Of a DNA stretch of 64,000 nucleotides, positions 1-8,323 are shown piece after piece; the first letter of the stretch is position 1; every line of letters starts with the position of its first letter. The notes beneath the pieces are model-generated. The model ran no database searches. It was not told where the DNA came from and saw nothing but the letters and a program-made list of their open reading frames with translations. Source of the DNA: Rhodobacter sp. (GTDB lineage: Bacteria; Pseudomonadota; Alphaproteobacteria; Rhodobacterales; Rhodobacteraceae); contig JACKKE010000011.1 in NCBI GenBank assembly GCA_020637595.1, positions 62,001 through 126,000 of the forward strand. Direction: 5' to 3'. Both the position numbers and the translations under genes were made by a program.

Positions 1-436
1 CCAGCGGCAAGGCCAGGGTTACTTCGGGCGGCACACCGGGCAGAAACAGACCCGGCCAGGCGTGAAAACCGAAGCGGCGGTAATAGGCCGGGTTGCCAAC
101 CAGCACCGCCCCCCGGACGCTGCCGCGCAGCCGGGTCAGGGCCTCGGTCATCAGCGCGCTGCCGATGCCCTGGCGCTGCCGGTCCGGCGCCACGGCGAGG
201 GGGCCGAACAGGCTCCACCCCGCGTCTGCGCCGATCCGCGCCGCCGAGACGGCGACGTGACCAATGATCGCGCCACCCTCCTCGGCCACGAGCGACAGCT
301 GCAGCGCCCCATCGGCCCGCAACTGCCGGACGATTTGCGCTTCGGTGCCGCTGGCGACCGGCGCGGTCTCGAACGCTGCGGTCACCACGGTGTCGATCCA
401 TGCGGCGTCGGCGGGAACTTCGTCGCGGATCCGCAT
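1..436 (-). CDS. GNAT family N-acetyltransferase (3' end outside window)
   Basis: The reading frame enters the window already open at base 1, so the C-terminus is missing and about 145 residues are visible. The translation starts MRIRDEVPADAAWIDTVV and contains the acetyl-CoA binding signature of GNAT enzymes, seen as LAVAPDRQRQGIGSALM, followed by a segment (GNPAYYRRFGFHAW) typical of the YhbS-like subgroup. Members acetylate small molecules or protein amines using acetyl-CoA; the substrate here cannot be read from sequence. The ATG begins one base after the stop codon of the upstream YjhX-family gene, so the two are probably cotranscribed and translationally coupled. Confidence 0.85.
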   Translation of the reverse strand, partial: MRIRDEVPADAAWIDTVVTAAFETAPVASGTEAQIVRQLRADGALQLSLVAEEGGAIIGHVAVSAARIGADAGWSLFGPLAVAPDRQRQGIGSALMTEALTRLRGSVRGAVLVGNPAYYRRFGFHAWPGLFLPGVPPEVTLALPL

Positions 437-437
437 C

Positions 438-701
438 TCAGCCCCCCTGGTTGTCGGGTTGCGCGCGCACCGCCACGCGCCCGCGGTGCGAGATGCGATA
501 GGCACTGCCGGCACGCGATTCGATCAGCCGTTTGCGGCGCAAGGCCAGGAACACCGGCATGTTGCAATCGCTCAGGACCAGGCCGTCGCGGGTAAAGCAG
601 GTGATACCGGTGATCTTGCGGCCGTCGCCGCGCTCATGCTGGATATGGCCGCCAAGGGCCAGAACGTGCAGCGCACGCTGTTCGGGTCGTGAGATATTCA
701 T
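438..701 (-). CDS. YjhX family protein (UPF0386, putative toxin family)
   Basis: This is an 87-residue protein starting MNISRPEQRALHVLALGG and containing the family stretch ITCFTRDGLVLSDC and a C-terminal RRKRLIESR...YRISHRG segment, which matches the small YjhX/UPF0386 family as I know it. E. coli YjhX has been listed as a putative toxin with YjhQ, which is itself a GNAT-like protein. Here too the next gene, one base downstream, is a GNAT acetyltransferase, which echoes that pairing. An in-frame start ten codons upstream exists, but the family begins at this methionine. The toxin role is known only by family annotation; nothing in the sequence proves it. Confidence 0.75.
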   Translation of the reverse strand: MNISRPEQRALHVLALGGHIQHERGDGRKITGITCFTRDGLVLSDCNMPVFLALRRKRLIESRAGSAYRISHRGRVAVRAQPDNQGG

Positions 702-1317
702 GGGTGTCCTGTGTGTCAGACATGAAAACATCTGCCGGTGGCGGGGCCGCCCGGCGGTTCTTTGATCTGCAGGCCCTCTGACGATCAGAGAGCCGTTTCA
801 CACAAGCTCTGACATCCACACTCCATTGCGGCCGGTCTGCCGGCGGCGGATAGCGGGAATATGGGGTGTTTCCCCGAAAGTGCAACAGGGCACGACGGCG
901 GCGTTCAGAAGGAAAAGGACCGGGGGCCGCTCCCTTCTCATCTTTGCGTTTCAAATATCCCACGGGGGTCCGGGGGTGTGAAACCCCCGGGTCTCTCAGC
1001 CAGCGGAACACCGGGACTCGGGCGCCCGTCGCGGCGCAGTCATGCGCCGCCGGATCGCCCGAGGAGGTCGCGCGTCAGCGCGGCAGACGAGGGTGAAACC
1101 CGCCCGTCGACACGTGCCCGGCGCCCCGGCTACCGTCCGGTGCCGCCAGACCCGGCGCACCCCATGCCCGCACCCGAATCCTCGTCATCGCCAGGACCTC
1201 GCGCGCTTTTACGGTCAGGACACGCTGTCGACCCGGGGGCGACAGGCTTCAGCGTTGGCTCGCGGGAATTGCCGGCGGGGTCGGACCCCGCCGCGGCACC
1301 GGTGCTTTGATGGCGCG
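702..1317. other. Gene-poor interval between yjhX and the aldehyde dehydrogenase
   Basis: No convincing coding region was found in these 616 bases. The open frames here lack family resemblance and overlap one another. The stretch holds a small inverted repeat, CTCTGA-cga-TCAGAG, at 776-790, and a copy of the recurring 3'-end element described separately at 939-990. The promoter of yjhX should lie at its left side, because yjhX reads leftward from 701, but no clear -35/-10 pair was recognised. The rest is GC-rich sequence between 1000 and 1317, with no tRNA or other RNA gene seen. Confidence 0.6.
939..990 (-). repeat. Recurring 3'-end element, copy 1 (GC hairpin plus AT-rich tail)
   Basis: Read on the minus strand this is a hairpin with 7-bp arms CCGGGGG/CCCCCGG and a 7-base loop, then ACCCCC, then a core GGATATTTGAAACGCAAAG followed by ATG. 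The same order of hairpin, ACCCC and (G)TATTT...CAAAGA(T)G recurs at three other gene ends in this window. It sits downstream of the minus-strand aldehyde dehydrogenase gene, so it may form the 3' end of that transcript. Confidence 0.6.
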
Positions 1318-3609
1318 TCACGCCCCGTAGGGCACCCAGACGGTCTTCACCTGAACCGCGCGGCGCAGGAACTCGCGCGATTGTCCGGCGGGGCCGTGCC
1401 AGTCGCGTTCGCGGGTCTCGGTCCAGACGGGTTTCAGGTTGCCGGCGGACTGGATTTCGGCATTGCGGCAGGTCTCGGGATCGGCAAAGCACCACAGCGC
1501 GGCCACATCGTCATGCTTGGCCAGCGTGTCGGCCAGCTCGCCGCGCGGGCCGGTGACGATGTTCACCACGCCGCCCGGCACGTCCGAGGTGTCGAGCACC
1601 TGATAGAGGTCCAGCGCCGGCACCGGGTTTGCCTGCGAGGGCACCACCACCACGCGGTTGCCCATCGCAATAGCCGGGAAGACAGTGCTGACGAGGCCCA
1701 GCAGCGGCGCTTCCTCGGGGGCGACGATGCCCATCACGCCAAAGGGTTCCTTGAGCGCCAGTGTGACATGCGCGGATTGCGTCGCGTGCACGCGGCCATC
1801 GTATTTGTCTGCCCAGGCCGCCCAGTAGAAGGCGCGCTGCACGGCCAGCGCGTGTTCCTCGGCGTCACCGATCGGGTGGGCTGCCAGGTTCTCGGCCAGG
1901 AAATAGAGAACCTGCGCGCGGTTGTGGCCGGTCACCTTGGACCAGCCGCCGGCTTTGTGCGCGGCCTCGACGGCGTTGCGGATGTCCTTGCGGCTGCCCA
2001 GCGGCACCTGCGCGCCCTTCACGGCATAGGAGGCCCCGCCATCCGGGCGCTTCTGCGCGCCGCCGATGTAGAGCTTGCGCGTGCGGTCGATGGCGTCGCC
2101 CGAGGCGCCCGCGGGCGCGGGGCTGGGGGCGGCGGCGGGTTTGCGCAGGGGGCCGGTCGCCTCGTCGCGGGTCAGATAGGCCAGCATCCCCTCGCGCGCG
2201 CCCTCGCGCCCGAACCCCGATTCGCGCATCCCGCCAAAGGGCGCGTTCGCGTCGAAGATGTTGGTGCCGTTGATCCAGACGACGCCCGCCTTGACTTGCG
2301 CGGCGATGTCCAGCGCGGCGGTGATATTCTCGGTCCAGATCGAGGCGGCGAGGCCGTAGCGGGTGTTGTTCGCCAGCTCGACTGCCTCGCCCGGGGTGCG
2401 GAAGGTGATCAGCGAGACGATCGGGCCAAAGATCTCCTCGGTCATGGCGATGTTCGCCGCACCCAGATCGGTCAGCAGCCCGGGCGGGCAGAAGCTGCCG
2501 GGCCCGTTGGGGATCGGCGCCTGATGCAGCACCGCGCCCTGCGCCACCGCCTGATCGACGATGCCGCGAATGCGGGTCAGCTGGACCTCGTCGACGACCG
2601 CGCCGATGTCGGTGGATTTGTCCAGCGGATCGCCCAGCCGCAGCGTGTTCATCCGCGCCTTGAGCCGGGTGACGAAGCGGTCCGCGACTGATTCCTGCAC
2701 CAGAATGCGCGAGCCGGCGCAGCAGACCTCGCCCTGGTTGAACCAGATCGCATCGACGACCCCCTCGACCGCTGCGTCCAGATCGGCCTCGGCAAAGACG
2801 ATGAAGGGCGATTTGCCGCCCAGTTCCAGCGTCAGCGCCTTGGCCGAACCGGCAGTGGCGCGGCGGATCAGGCGACCGATCTCGGTCGAGCCGGTGAAGG
2901 CGATCTTGTCGACCTCGGCCGCGACCAGCGCCGCGCCGGTGCGCCCGTCACCGGTGACGATATTGACGACACCCCTGGGCAGGCCGGCCTCGATGCAGAG
3001 TTCGGCGAAAAGGAGCGCGGTCAGCGGCGTCTGTTCGGCGGGTTTCACCACCACGGTGTTGCCGGCCGCCAGCGCCGGCGCGACCTTCCACGCCAGCATC
3101 AGCAGCGGAAAGTTCCACGGGATGATCTGACCGCAGACCCCGTGCGGGCGCATGCCGGGGAAATCGTCGGCCACCAATTCGGCCCAGCCGGCGTGGTGAT
3201 AGAAATGGCGCACCGCCAGCGGCACGTCGATGTCGCGCGATTCGCGGATCGGCTTGCCGTTGTCGAGGGATTCGAGCACCGCGAACAGACGCTCGCGTTT
3301 CTGCATCAGCCGGGCCAGCGCGTAGAGGTGGCGCGCGCGGTCATGCCCGCTGAGCGCGGCCCAACCCGGCGCGGCCTTGCGCGCGGCTTTCACGGCGGCG
3401 GCGACATCCGCCTCGGTCCCCTGGGTGATCTGCGCCAGTTCGGTGCCGGTCGCGGGCGAGACGGTGGCGAAGGTCTCGCCGGCCTTGGTCAGCTTGCCGT
3501 TGATGAAATGGCCAAAGGTGCGGCCCTTAAGCCAGTCCATCGCGGCGGCGGTCGATTCGGGCGCGGGGCCGTAGTCCATGAGTTCGAGAGCCTCGGAAAC
3601 GGTGGGCAT
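1318..3609 (-). CDS. Aldehyde dehydrogenase family protein, double-domain
   Basis: The protein has 763 residues, much longer than the roughly 480-500 of a single aldehyde dehydrogenase. Residues about 30-510 form a complete NAD(P)-dependent domain with IPWNFP at about 163, the general-base Glu262 in LELGGK and the catalytic Cys296 or Cys297 in NQGEVCCAGS. The C-terminal part repeats the fold (PFGVMGIVAPEEAP, GGVVNIVTGP) but lacks the LELGGK and cysteine motifs, so it is probably structural. The start is the ATG seven bases after the deoC stop. Coupling with deoC suggests that it oxidises the acetaldehyde, or the glyceraldehyde 3-phosphate, released by deoxyribose-phosphate aldolase; that substrate is inferred from context. 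Confidence 0.88.
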   Translation of the reverse strand: MPTVSEALELMDYGPAPESTAAAMDWLKGRTFGHFINGKLTKAGETFATVSPATGTELAQITQGTEADVAAAVKAARKAAPGWAALSGHDRARHLYALARLMQKRERLFAVLESLDNGKPIRESRDIDVPLAVRHFYHHAGWAELVADDFPGMRPHGVCGQIIPWNFPLLMLAWKVAPALAAGNTVVVKPAEQTPLTALLFAELCIEAGLPRGVVNIVTGDGRTGAALVAAEVDKIAFTGSTEIGRLIRRATAGSAKALTLELGGKSPFIVFAEADLDAAVEGVVDAIWFNQGEVCCAGSRILVQESVADRFVTRLKARMNTLRLGDPLDKSTDIGAVVDEVQLTRIRGIVDQAVAQGAVLHQAPIPNGPGSFCPPGLLTDLGAANIAMTEEIFGPIVSLITFRTPGEAVELANNTRYGLAASIWTENITAALDIAAQVKAGVVWINGTNIFDANAPFGGMRESGFGREGAREGMLAYLTRDEATGPLRKPAAAPSPAPAGASGDAIDRTRKLYIGGAQKRPDGGASYAVKGAQVPLGSRKDIRNAVEAAHKAGGWSKVTGHNRAQVLYFLAENLAAHPIGDAEEHALAVQRAFYWAAWADKYDGRVHATQSAHVTLALKEPFGVMGIVAPEEAPLLGLVSTVFPAIAMGNRVVVVPSQANPVPALDLYQVLDTSDVPGGVVNIVTGPRGELADTLAKHDDVAALWCFADPETCRNAEIQSAGNLKPVWTETRERDWHGPAGQSREFLRRAVQVKTVWVPYGA

Positions 3610-3616
3610 GATGTCC

Positions 3617-4567
3617 TCAGGCGATGGCGTGGCGGTGCGAGGCGGCGTAACGCCCGGTGACATGGTGTTCCAGCTGGCGCTCGACATCGGCCAGCATCGA
3701 CGAGGCGCCAAAGCGGAACAGGTCAGGCCGCAGCCAGTCGCGGCCCATCTCTTCCTTCATCAGGATCTGCCAGCTGATCGCGTCCTTGGCGGTCTTGATC
3801 CCGCCCGCGGGTTTGAAGCCGATCTTGACCCCGGTGCGGTCGCCATAGTCGCGCGCGGCGCGCACCATCGTCAGGCTGACCGGCAGCGTGGCGTTGACCG
3901 ATTCCTTGCCGGTCGAGGTCTTGATGAAATCGGCGCCGGCCTGCATCGCCACCATCGAGGCCGCATAGACATTGGTCAGCGTGACCAGCTCGCCGGTGGC
4001 CAGGATCGCCTTCATATGCGCCTCGCCGCAGGCCTCGCGCATCGCAGCGATCTCGTCATAGAGGGCGGTCCATTCGCCGCGCAGGACGTGTTCGCGGGTG
4101 ATGACGATGTCGATCTCGTCCGCGCCGTGCTCGACGGCATAGAGGATTTCCGCGAGCCGCAGGTTTATCGGCATCAGCCCGGCGGGAAACCCGGTGGCGA
4201 CCGAGGCCACGGGAATGCCGCTGTTCGACAGCGCGCGTTTGGCGGGCGCCACCATCGTCGGATAGACGCAGACCGCGCCGGTGACTGGCATCCGGGCCAG
4301 GCCCAACCCCTCGACGATGTGATCGGCCAGCGGGCGGCGGGCCTTGGCACAAAGACGGGCGACGCGGTCCGGGGTGTCGTCGCCGGCCAGCGTTGTCAGG
4401 TCGGTGCACTGGATGGCGTTGACCAGCCAGGCGGCCTGGTGCTCCTTCTTGACGCTGCGCCGGGTGGCCAGCGTGGCCGCCCGACGTTCGGCGGCGGGGC
4501 GGTTGACCTGGACGCGGTCGAACCAGTCCGTGGTCAGGGGCATTCCGGGGTTTCTGGGGTGCGTCAT
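3617..4567 (-). CDS. deoC: Deoxyribose-phosphate aldolase
   Basis: This 316-residue cytosolic enzyme splits 2-deoxy-D-ribose 5-phosphate into glyceraldehyde 3-phosphate and acetaldehyde, the last step of deoxynucleoside breakdown. The Schiff-base lysine is Lys216 in ADFIKTSTGK and the second active-site lysine is Lys252 in KIGFKPAGG. The length fits the longer class of the family rather than the 250-residue E. coli form. The chosen ATG gives a normal N-terminus (MTHPRNPG); the open frame extends further upstream without family resemblance. The aldehyde dehydrogenase follows after seven bases, so the pair forms an operon. Confidence 0.95.
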   Translation of the reverse strand: MTHPRNPGMPLTTDWFDRVQVNRPAAERRAATLATRRSVKKEHQAAWLVNAIQCTDLTTLAGDDTPDRVARLCAKARRPLADHIVEGLGLARMPVTGAVCVYPTMVAPAKRALSNSGIPVASVATGFPAGLMPINLRLAEILYAVEHGADEIDIVITREHVLRGEWTALYDEIAAMREACGEAHMKAILATGELVTLTNVYAASMVAMQAGADFIKTSTGKESVNATLPVSLTMVRAARDYGDRTGVKIGFKPAGGIKTAKDAISWQILMKEEMGRDWLRPDLFRFGASSMLADVERQLEHHVTGRYAASHRHAIA

Positions 4568-4682
4568 CGCGGCATCCGGGGCAAGATCAGAGGCGGAGTA
4601 TGCGCGTGGGGCGCTGGCCGTGCAATCCCCCGGCCTGACCGGTTGGTCAAAAACGGTCGCGCAACGGTGACGGGAAAGCAAA

Positions 4683-4711
4683 TTGACAAGCGGCCTTGTG
4701 AATCATAACCA
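4683..4711 (+). promoter_or_regulatory. Candidate sigma-70-type promoter of the ABC ATPase gene
   Basis: A perfect TTGACA is followed after 17 bases by TAACCA, a moderate -10 match. It lies in the divergent gap between deoC and the ABC ATPase and ends about 40 bases before the ATG. The -10 element is weak, so this is only a candidate. Confidence 0.4.
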
Positions 4712-4750
4712 AGTGCAACGGTTGGAATTGGCCGCGAGGCCGGAGTTGCG

Positions 4751-5839
4751 ATGTCCGAACTGCCAAAGACCCTGACCTTCAGGATGCCGGCCGAGGCCTC
4801 GCCGCTGGGGTATCGCCAGCGTCCGGCCAAGTCGTTGCTGGAGGTCGACCGCCTGCGCAAGACCTTCGTCCAGTCCGAAGGCGCCGCAGTCGAACGGGTC
4901 AGCCTGCAAGTCGGCGAGGGCGAGTTGCTGGCATTGCTGGGTCCGTCGGGCTGCGGAAAGACGACCACGCTGCGGATGATCGGCGGGTTTGAGGATCCCG
5001 ACGAGGGCAGGGTCATCTTCGAGGGCCGCGACATCACCCACCTGCCGCCCGAGGCGCGCGGCATCGGCTTCGTGTTCCAGGATTACGCGCTGTTTCCGCA
5101 TCTGAGCGTGATCGACAACGTCACCTTCGGCCTGCGCAAGCTGCCCAAGCCCGAGCGGATCGAGCGCGCCGAGGAAATGCTGAAGCTGGTGGGCCTGTCG
5201 ACGCTGGGCAAGCGGCGTCCGCATCAGCTGTCCGGCGGGCAGCAGCAGCGGGTGGCGCTGGCACGGGCACTGGCGGTCTCGCCAAAGTTGATCCTGCTGG
5301 ACGAGCCGTTTTCCAACCTCGACGCCAAGATGCGGGTGGAAACCCGGCAAGAGGTGCGCAAGCTGCTGAAATCCACCGGCTCGGCCGGGGTGCTGGTGAC
5401 CCATGACCAGGAAGAGGCCCTGGCGCTGGCCGACCGGATCGCGGTGATGGACCGCGGCCGCGTCGTGCAGGTGGGCACCCCCGACGAGATCTATCGCAAC
5501 CCGGTCAGCGAATTCGTGGCGAATTTCATCGGTCGCTCGAACATCCTGCGCGGCAACGCGGACGGGATGTATGTGCAGACCGCCTTTGGCAACCTGCCGA
5601 TGTCGCGCGCCGCGAATGGTGCGGTCAATTTGGCGGTCCGGCCCGAGCAGATCATGCTGGAGCCCGATCCCGACAGCCGGGCGAGCATCATCGGGCGCGA
5701 GTTCCGCGGCCACGACCAGATCTATTGGGTGCAAGATGGCGAGGAATGCATGATCGTCATCTCGGGGCCCGGCGCGCAGCATCCGATCGGCACGCATGTG
5801 CGGCTGCGGATCTGTGATTGCGTGGTTCCGCTCACCTGA
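4751..5839 (+). CDS. ABC transporter ATP-binding protein, PotA/FbpC type
   Basis: This 362-residue nucleotide-binding subunit has Walker A GPSGCGKTT at 64-72, signature LSGGQQQRVA near 160, Walker B LILLDEP and the switch histidine in VTHDQEEAL. A C-terminal TOBE-like region of about 100 residues is present. These features place it in the family that energises uptake of polyamines, ferric iron, sulfate or sugars (PotA, FbpC, UgpC, CysA). No permease or binding protein lies nearby, so the substrate cannot be inferred. An N-terminal extension of about 28 residues precedes the domain. The neighbouring transglycosylase runs in the same direction but starts 74 bases later. Confidence 0.85.
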   Translation: MSELPKTLTFRMPAEASPLGYRQRPAKSLLEVDRLRKTFVQSEGAAVERVSLQVGEGELLALLGPSGCGKTTTLRMIGGFEDPDEGRVIFEGRDITHLPPEARGIGFVFQDYALFPHLSVIDNVTFGLRKLPKPERIERAEEMLKLVGLSTLGKRRPHQLSGGQQQRVALARALAVSPKLILLDEPFSNLDAKMRVETRQEVRKLLKSTGSAGVLVTHDQEEALALADRIAVMDRGRVVQVGTPDEIYRNPVSEFVANFIGRSNILRGNADGMYVQTAFGNLPMSRAANGAVNLAVRPEQIMLEPDPDSRASIIGREFRGHDQIYWVQDGEECMIVISGPGAQHPIGTHVRLRICDCVVPLT

Positions 5840-5913
5840 AGGCAGCTTGCTTTCACGGCGATCCGGTTTGCGCTAGACTTGGCGCAACAAGAACAAACAG
5901 AGCAGGTTCCCGA

Positions 5914-7275
5914 ATGCACGTCCGAGCAGGACTCAGCTGGATTCTGGCCTTTGCGGTGATCGCGGGTGGGGCTGCGGCTTCGGTCGAGCAGTCGATGTTT
6001 CCGCGTGCTCGCCCGGGCGAAACGGCACCGCTCCGCTCGGCCGCCGCCAGCGAACCTGCACGGGCGGCCGTGTCGCCGGAACTGCAGGCTCCGGCGCTGG
6101 CCCCGGGGCGCAGCCTGCTGCCCGCGGCCCGCCCAGAGCATCTGGGCATGCCGCGCGACGGGGCCTTTGCCAGCTGGCTGCGCGGGTTCCGCAGCCGGGC
6201 GCTGGCGCAGGGGATTACCGCGCGCACGTTCGAGCGCGCCTTTGCCGGGGTCCAGCCCGACCCCGAGATCCTGCAACGCGAAACCCGCCAGCCCGAGTTC
6301 AGCCGCCCGATCTGGGAATACCTCGACAGCGCGGTGTCGGAGTCGCGGATCCAGAGCGGTCAGCAGATGCTGCGCGACCATCGCCGTCTGCTGGACGAGA
6401 TCGAGGCGCGCTACAACGTCGACCGTGAGGTGGTGATCGCCGTCTGGGGCATGGAAAGCGCCTATGGCCGGTTACGGGGCACCCGGCCGCTGATCCCCTC
6501 GCTGGCGACGCTGGCGATGTCCAGCCGCCGGTCGAGTTTCTATGAGCAGCAGTTGATCGGTGCCTTGCAGATCATCCAGGCCGGTGACGTCGACAGCCGC
6601 CACCTGGTTGGCAGCTGGGCCGGGGCGATGGGCCACACGCAGTTCATCCCCACCAGCTATCTGGCCTATGCGGTCGATTTCCGGGGTGACGGGGTGCGCG
6701 ACATCTGGTCGGACGATCCCACCGACAGCCTGGCCTCGACTGCGGCGTATCTGTCGAGCCACGGCTGGCAGCGCGGCCAGCCCTGGGGGGTCGAGGTGCG
6801 CATTCCCAGCGGGTTCAACCCGCGGCTGGCCAACACCAGCCGCGACGTGCGCGAGTGGGTGTCACTGGGGGTCCAGCCGCAGCGCGGGCGCAGCCTGCCG
6901 CAGACCGGCGAGGCGACGTTGTTGTTCCCGGCGGGCTCGCGCGGGCCGGCGATCCTGGCGTTCCGCAATTTCCGGGTGATCAAGCGGTATAACAACGCCG
7001 ATGCCTATGCGATCGCGGTCGGGCATCTGGCCGATCGGATGCGCGGCGGCGGCGGGTTCGTCGCCAGCTGGCCGCGCGACGACCGCCCGCTGAGCCGGAC
7101 CGAGCGCGAGGAGCTGCAGACGCTGTTGAGCCGGTCCGGGCATTACGACGGGGCGATTGACGGGCGCGTGGGCCAGGGGACGCTGGCGGCGGTGCGCGAC
7201 TGGCAGGCGGCGAACGGTCTGCCGCCGGATGGCTATGTGTCCTTGGCGCTGTTGCAGCGGATGCGTCGGCGGTAG
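5914..7275 (+). CDS. Lytic murein transglycosylase, MltB type, with peptidoglycan-binding domain
   Basis: The 453-residue protein begins with a hydrophobic export signal (LSWILAFAVIAGGAAA) and acts in the periplasm, cutting the glycan strand of peptidoglycan to leave anhydromuramic ends. The catalytic glutamate is Glu181 in AVWGMESAYG, and the downstream GAMGHTQFIPTSYL motif is typical of the MltB/SLT2 family. Residues about 385-450 form a PG_binding_1 domain (GHYDGAIDGRVGQGTL). The ATG at the start of MHVRAGLS was chosen because the signal peptide follows directly. No lipobox cysteine was seen, so it is probably soluble rather than a lipoprotein. Confidence 0.9.
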   Translation: MHVRAGLSWILAFAVIAGGAAASVEQSMFPRARPGETAPLRSAAASEPARAAVSPELQAPALAPGRSLLPAARPEHLGMPRDGAFASWLRGFRSRALAQGITARTFERAFAGVQPDPEILQRETRQPEFSRPIWEYLDSAVSESRIQSGQQMLRDHRRLLDEIEARYNVDREVVIAVWGMESAYGRLRGTRPLIPSLATLAMSSRRSSFYEQQLIGALQIIQAGDVDSRHLVGSWAGAMGHTQFIPTSYLAYAVDFRGDGVRDIWSDDPTDSLASTAAYLSSHGWQRGQPWGVEVRIPSGFNPRLANTSRDVREWVSLGVQPQRGRSLPQTGEATLLFPAGSRGPAILAFRNFRVIKRYNNADAYAIAVGHLADRMRGGGGFVASWPRDDRPLSRTEREELQTLLSRSGHYDGAIDGRVGQGTLAAVRDWQAANGLPPDGYVSLALLQRMRRR

Positions 7276-7346
7276 GGGAGGGGTTTCGCCCTCGACTTCG
7301 GGGCCTTTCGGCCCCTGCGCTCGGGCGATCCGGCGCCTGCGGCGCA

Positions 7347-7413
7347 GGGGGCTGTCTGCCCCCTCTGGCCCTGCGGGCCATTCACCCCCGAGGATATTTG
7401 CCACGCAAAGATG
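7347..7413 (+). repeat. Recurring 3'-end element, copy 2, between convergent genes
   Basis: Downstream of the transglycosylase are two hairpins, GGGGGC-tgtct-GCCCCC (7347-7363) and GGCCC-tgc-GGGCC (7367-7379). They are followed by CACCCCCG and the core GGATATTTGCCACGCAAAGA ending in TG at 7413. The same arrangement occurs at other gene ends in the window. Its place between the converging transglycosylase and ArsR genes fits a role in transcript ends or stability. Confidence 0.6.
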
Positions 7414-7415
7414 GA

Positions 7416-7766
7416 TCAGTCGCCGGCGCCGGGCTGGCCGAGTTCGATTTCCAGGAAGCGTTCGAAGGCCTCGAGGTTGAGCGGTTCGAACTGGCCGAAG
7501 GCCTGCATCCAGACCGAGGCCGCGCGCATCGCGTCGGGCTCGAGCTTGCACCATTTCACCCGGCCGCGCTTTTCCTGGCTGATGAGCCCGGCCTCGGCGA
7601 GGATCGTCAGGTGTTTGGAAATCGCGGCGAGGGAGATGGTGAAGGGTTCGGCCACATCGGACACCGCCATGTCGTCTTCGAGCAGCATCGACAGGATCGC
7701 GCGGCGGGTCGGATCGGCCAGTGCCATGAAGATCGTGTCGAGGTGGGGATCGCCGGTGGCTTGCAT
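7416..7766 (-). CDS. ArsR family winged-helix transcriptional regulator
   Basis: This is a 116-residue DNA-binding protein with the ArsR helix-turn-helix: ALADPTRRAILSMLL, then SLAAISKHLTILAEAGLI and the wing QEKRGRVKWCKL. It lacks the CXC metal-binding motif of arsenic sensors in the recognition helix, so it is probably not a metal sensor. It more closely resembles the subgroup that controls a neighbouring SRPBCC-type gene, although none is adjacent here. A palindrome upstream of its start (7809-7828) is a likely autoregulatory operator. Confidence 0.85.
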   Translation of the reverse strand: MQATGDPHLDTIFMALADPTRRAILSMLLEDDMAVSDVAEPFTISLAAISKHLTILAEAGLISQEKRGRVKWCKLEPDAMRAASVWMQAFGQFEPLNLEAFERFLEIELGQPGAGD

Positions 7767-7808
7767 GGGGGCACTGTGGACCGCAGGCGCGGGACGCGCA
7801 ACGAAAAC

Positions 7809-7828
7809 AATTAACCGGACGGTTGAAT
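7809..7828. promoter_or_regulatory. Candidate ArsR operator (AACCG-ga-CGGTT)
   Basis: The arms AATTAACCG and CGGTTGAAT are separated by GA and match as an inverted repeat at seven of nine positions, with a perfect AACCG/CGGTT centre. It lies about 43 bases upstream of the arsR-type gene in the gap shared with atpI. That is where an autoregulatory site would be expected. Confidence 0.5.
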
Positions 7829-7927
7829 GTGCAGATGCGGCATTGGTAGCGCCGGACAGCTCTCGGTTCCGTGAGGCTGTGAAAAAATATCAAATCATAA
7901 CAGTAAGTTACGACGTTTTATTCTGCC

Positions 7928-7956
7928 TTGACTCTGAAGGGGTGCGACCGTAGTTT
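7928..7956 (+). promoter_or_regulatory. Candidate promoter of the F0 ATP synthase operon
   Basis: TTGACT and TAGTTT are separated by exactly 17 bases and end 29 bases upstream of the atpI start. The spacing and the position fit a housekeeping sigma factor promoter; the -10 hexamer is only a partial match. Confidence 0.5.
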
Positions 7957-7985
7957 CCGCCCGACTGTCCCGAGGGGGTCATGCC

Positions 7986-8321
7986 ATGTCCGAACCGTCC
8001 GATCTGGAGCGTCTGAAGGCGCTCGACGACCGGCTCGCCAGGCTGAAAAAGGCGCAAGCGCCCGCCCCGAAGACGGCACAAGGCCATGAGATGGCGAACC
8101 ACGCCTGGCGCATGGTCACCGAGCTTGTTGCCGGTCTCTTGATCGGCTTTGGCATCGGATACGGATTGGACACGGTGCTGGGCACCATGCCGCTGTTTCT
8201 GGTGCTGTTCATTCTGCTGGGCCTGGTGGCCGGGATTCGCGTGATGATGCGCACCGCCGCCGACGTTCAGCGCCAAAGCATGAGAGAGGCGGCGACGGCC
8301 GCCCAGGACGAAGGGGACTAG
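7986..8321 (+). CDS. atpI: ATP synthase protein I
   Basis: The 111-residue protein has a charged N-terminal half and two transmembrane segments ([34 protein letters not shown]). AtpI is an accessory factor proposed to help assemble the c-ring of F1F0 ATP synthase, and it is usually encoded first in the F0 operon. Here it precedes atpB by two bases. The N-terminus is richer in lysine and alanine than in enterobacteria, which is common in alphaproteobacteria. Confidence 0.88.
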   Translation: MSEPSDLERLKALDDRLARLKKAQAPAPKTAQGHEMANHAWRMVTELVAGLLIGFGIGYGLDTVLGTMPLFLVLFILLGLVAGIRVMMRTAADVQRQSMREAATAAQDEGD

Positions 8322-8323
8322 AC

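Noticed and set aside
702..1317. Possible hidden gene or RNA in the gene-poor interval
   Set aside because: No cloverleaf, no conserved protein segment and no good start with a ribosome-binding site was seen. The open frames here conflict with one another.
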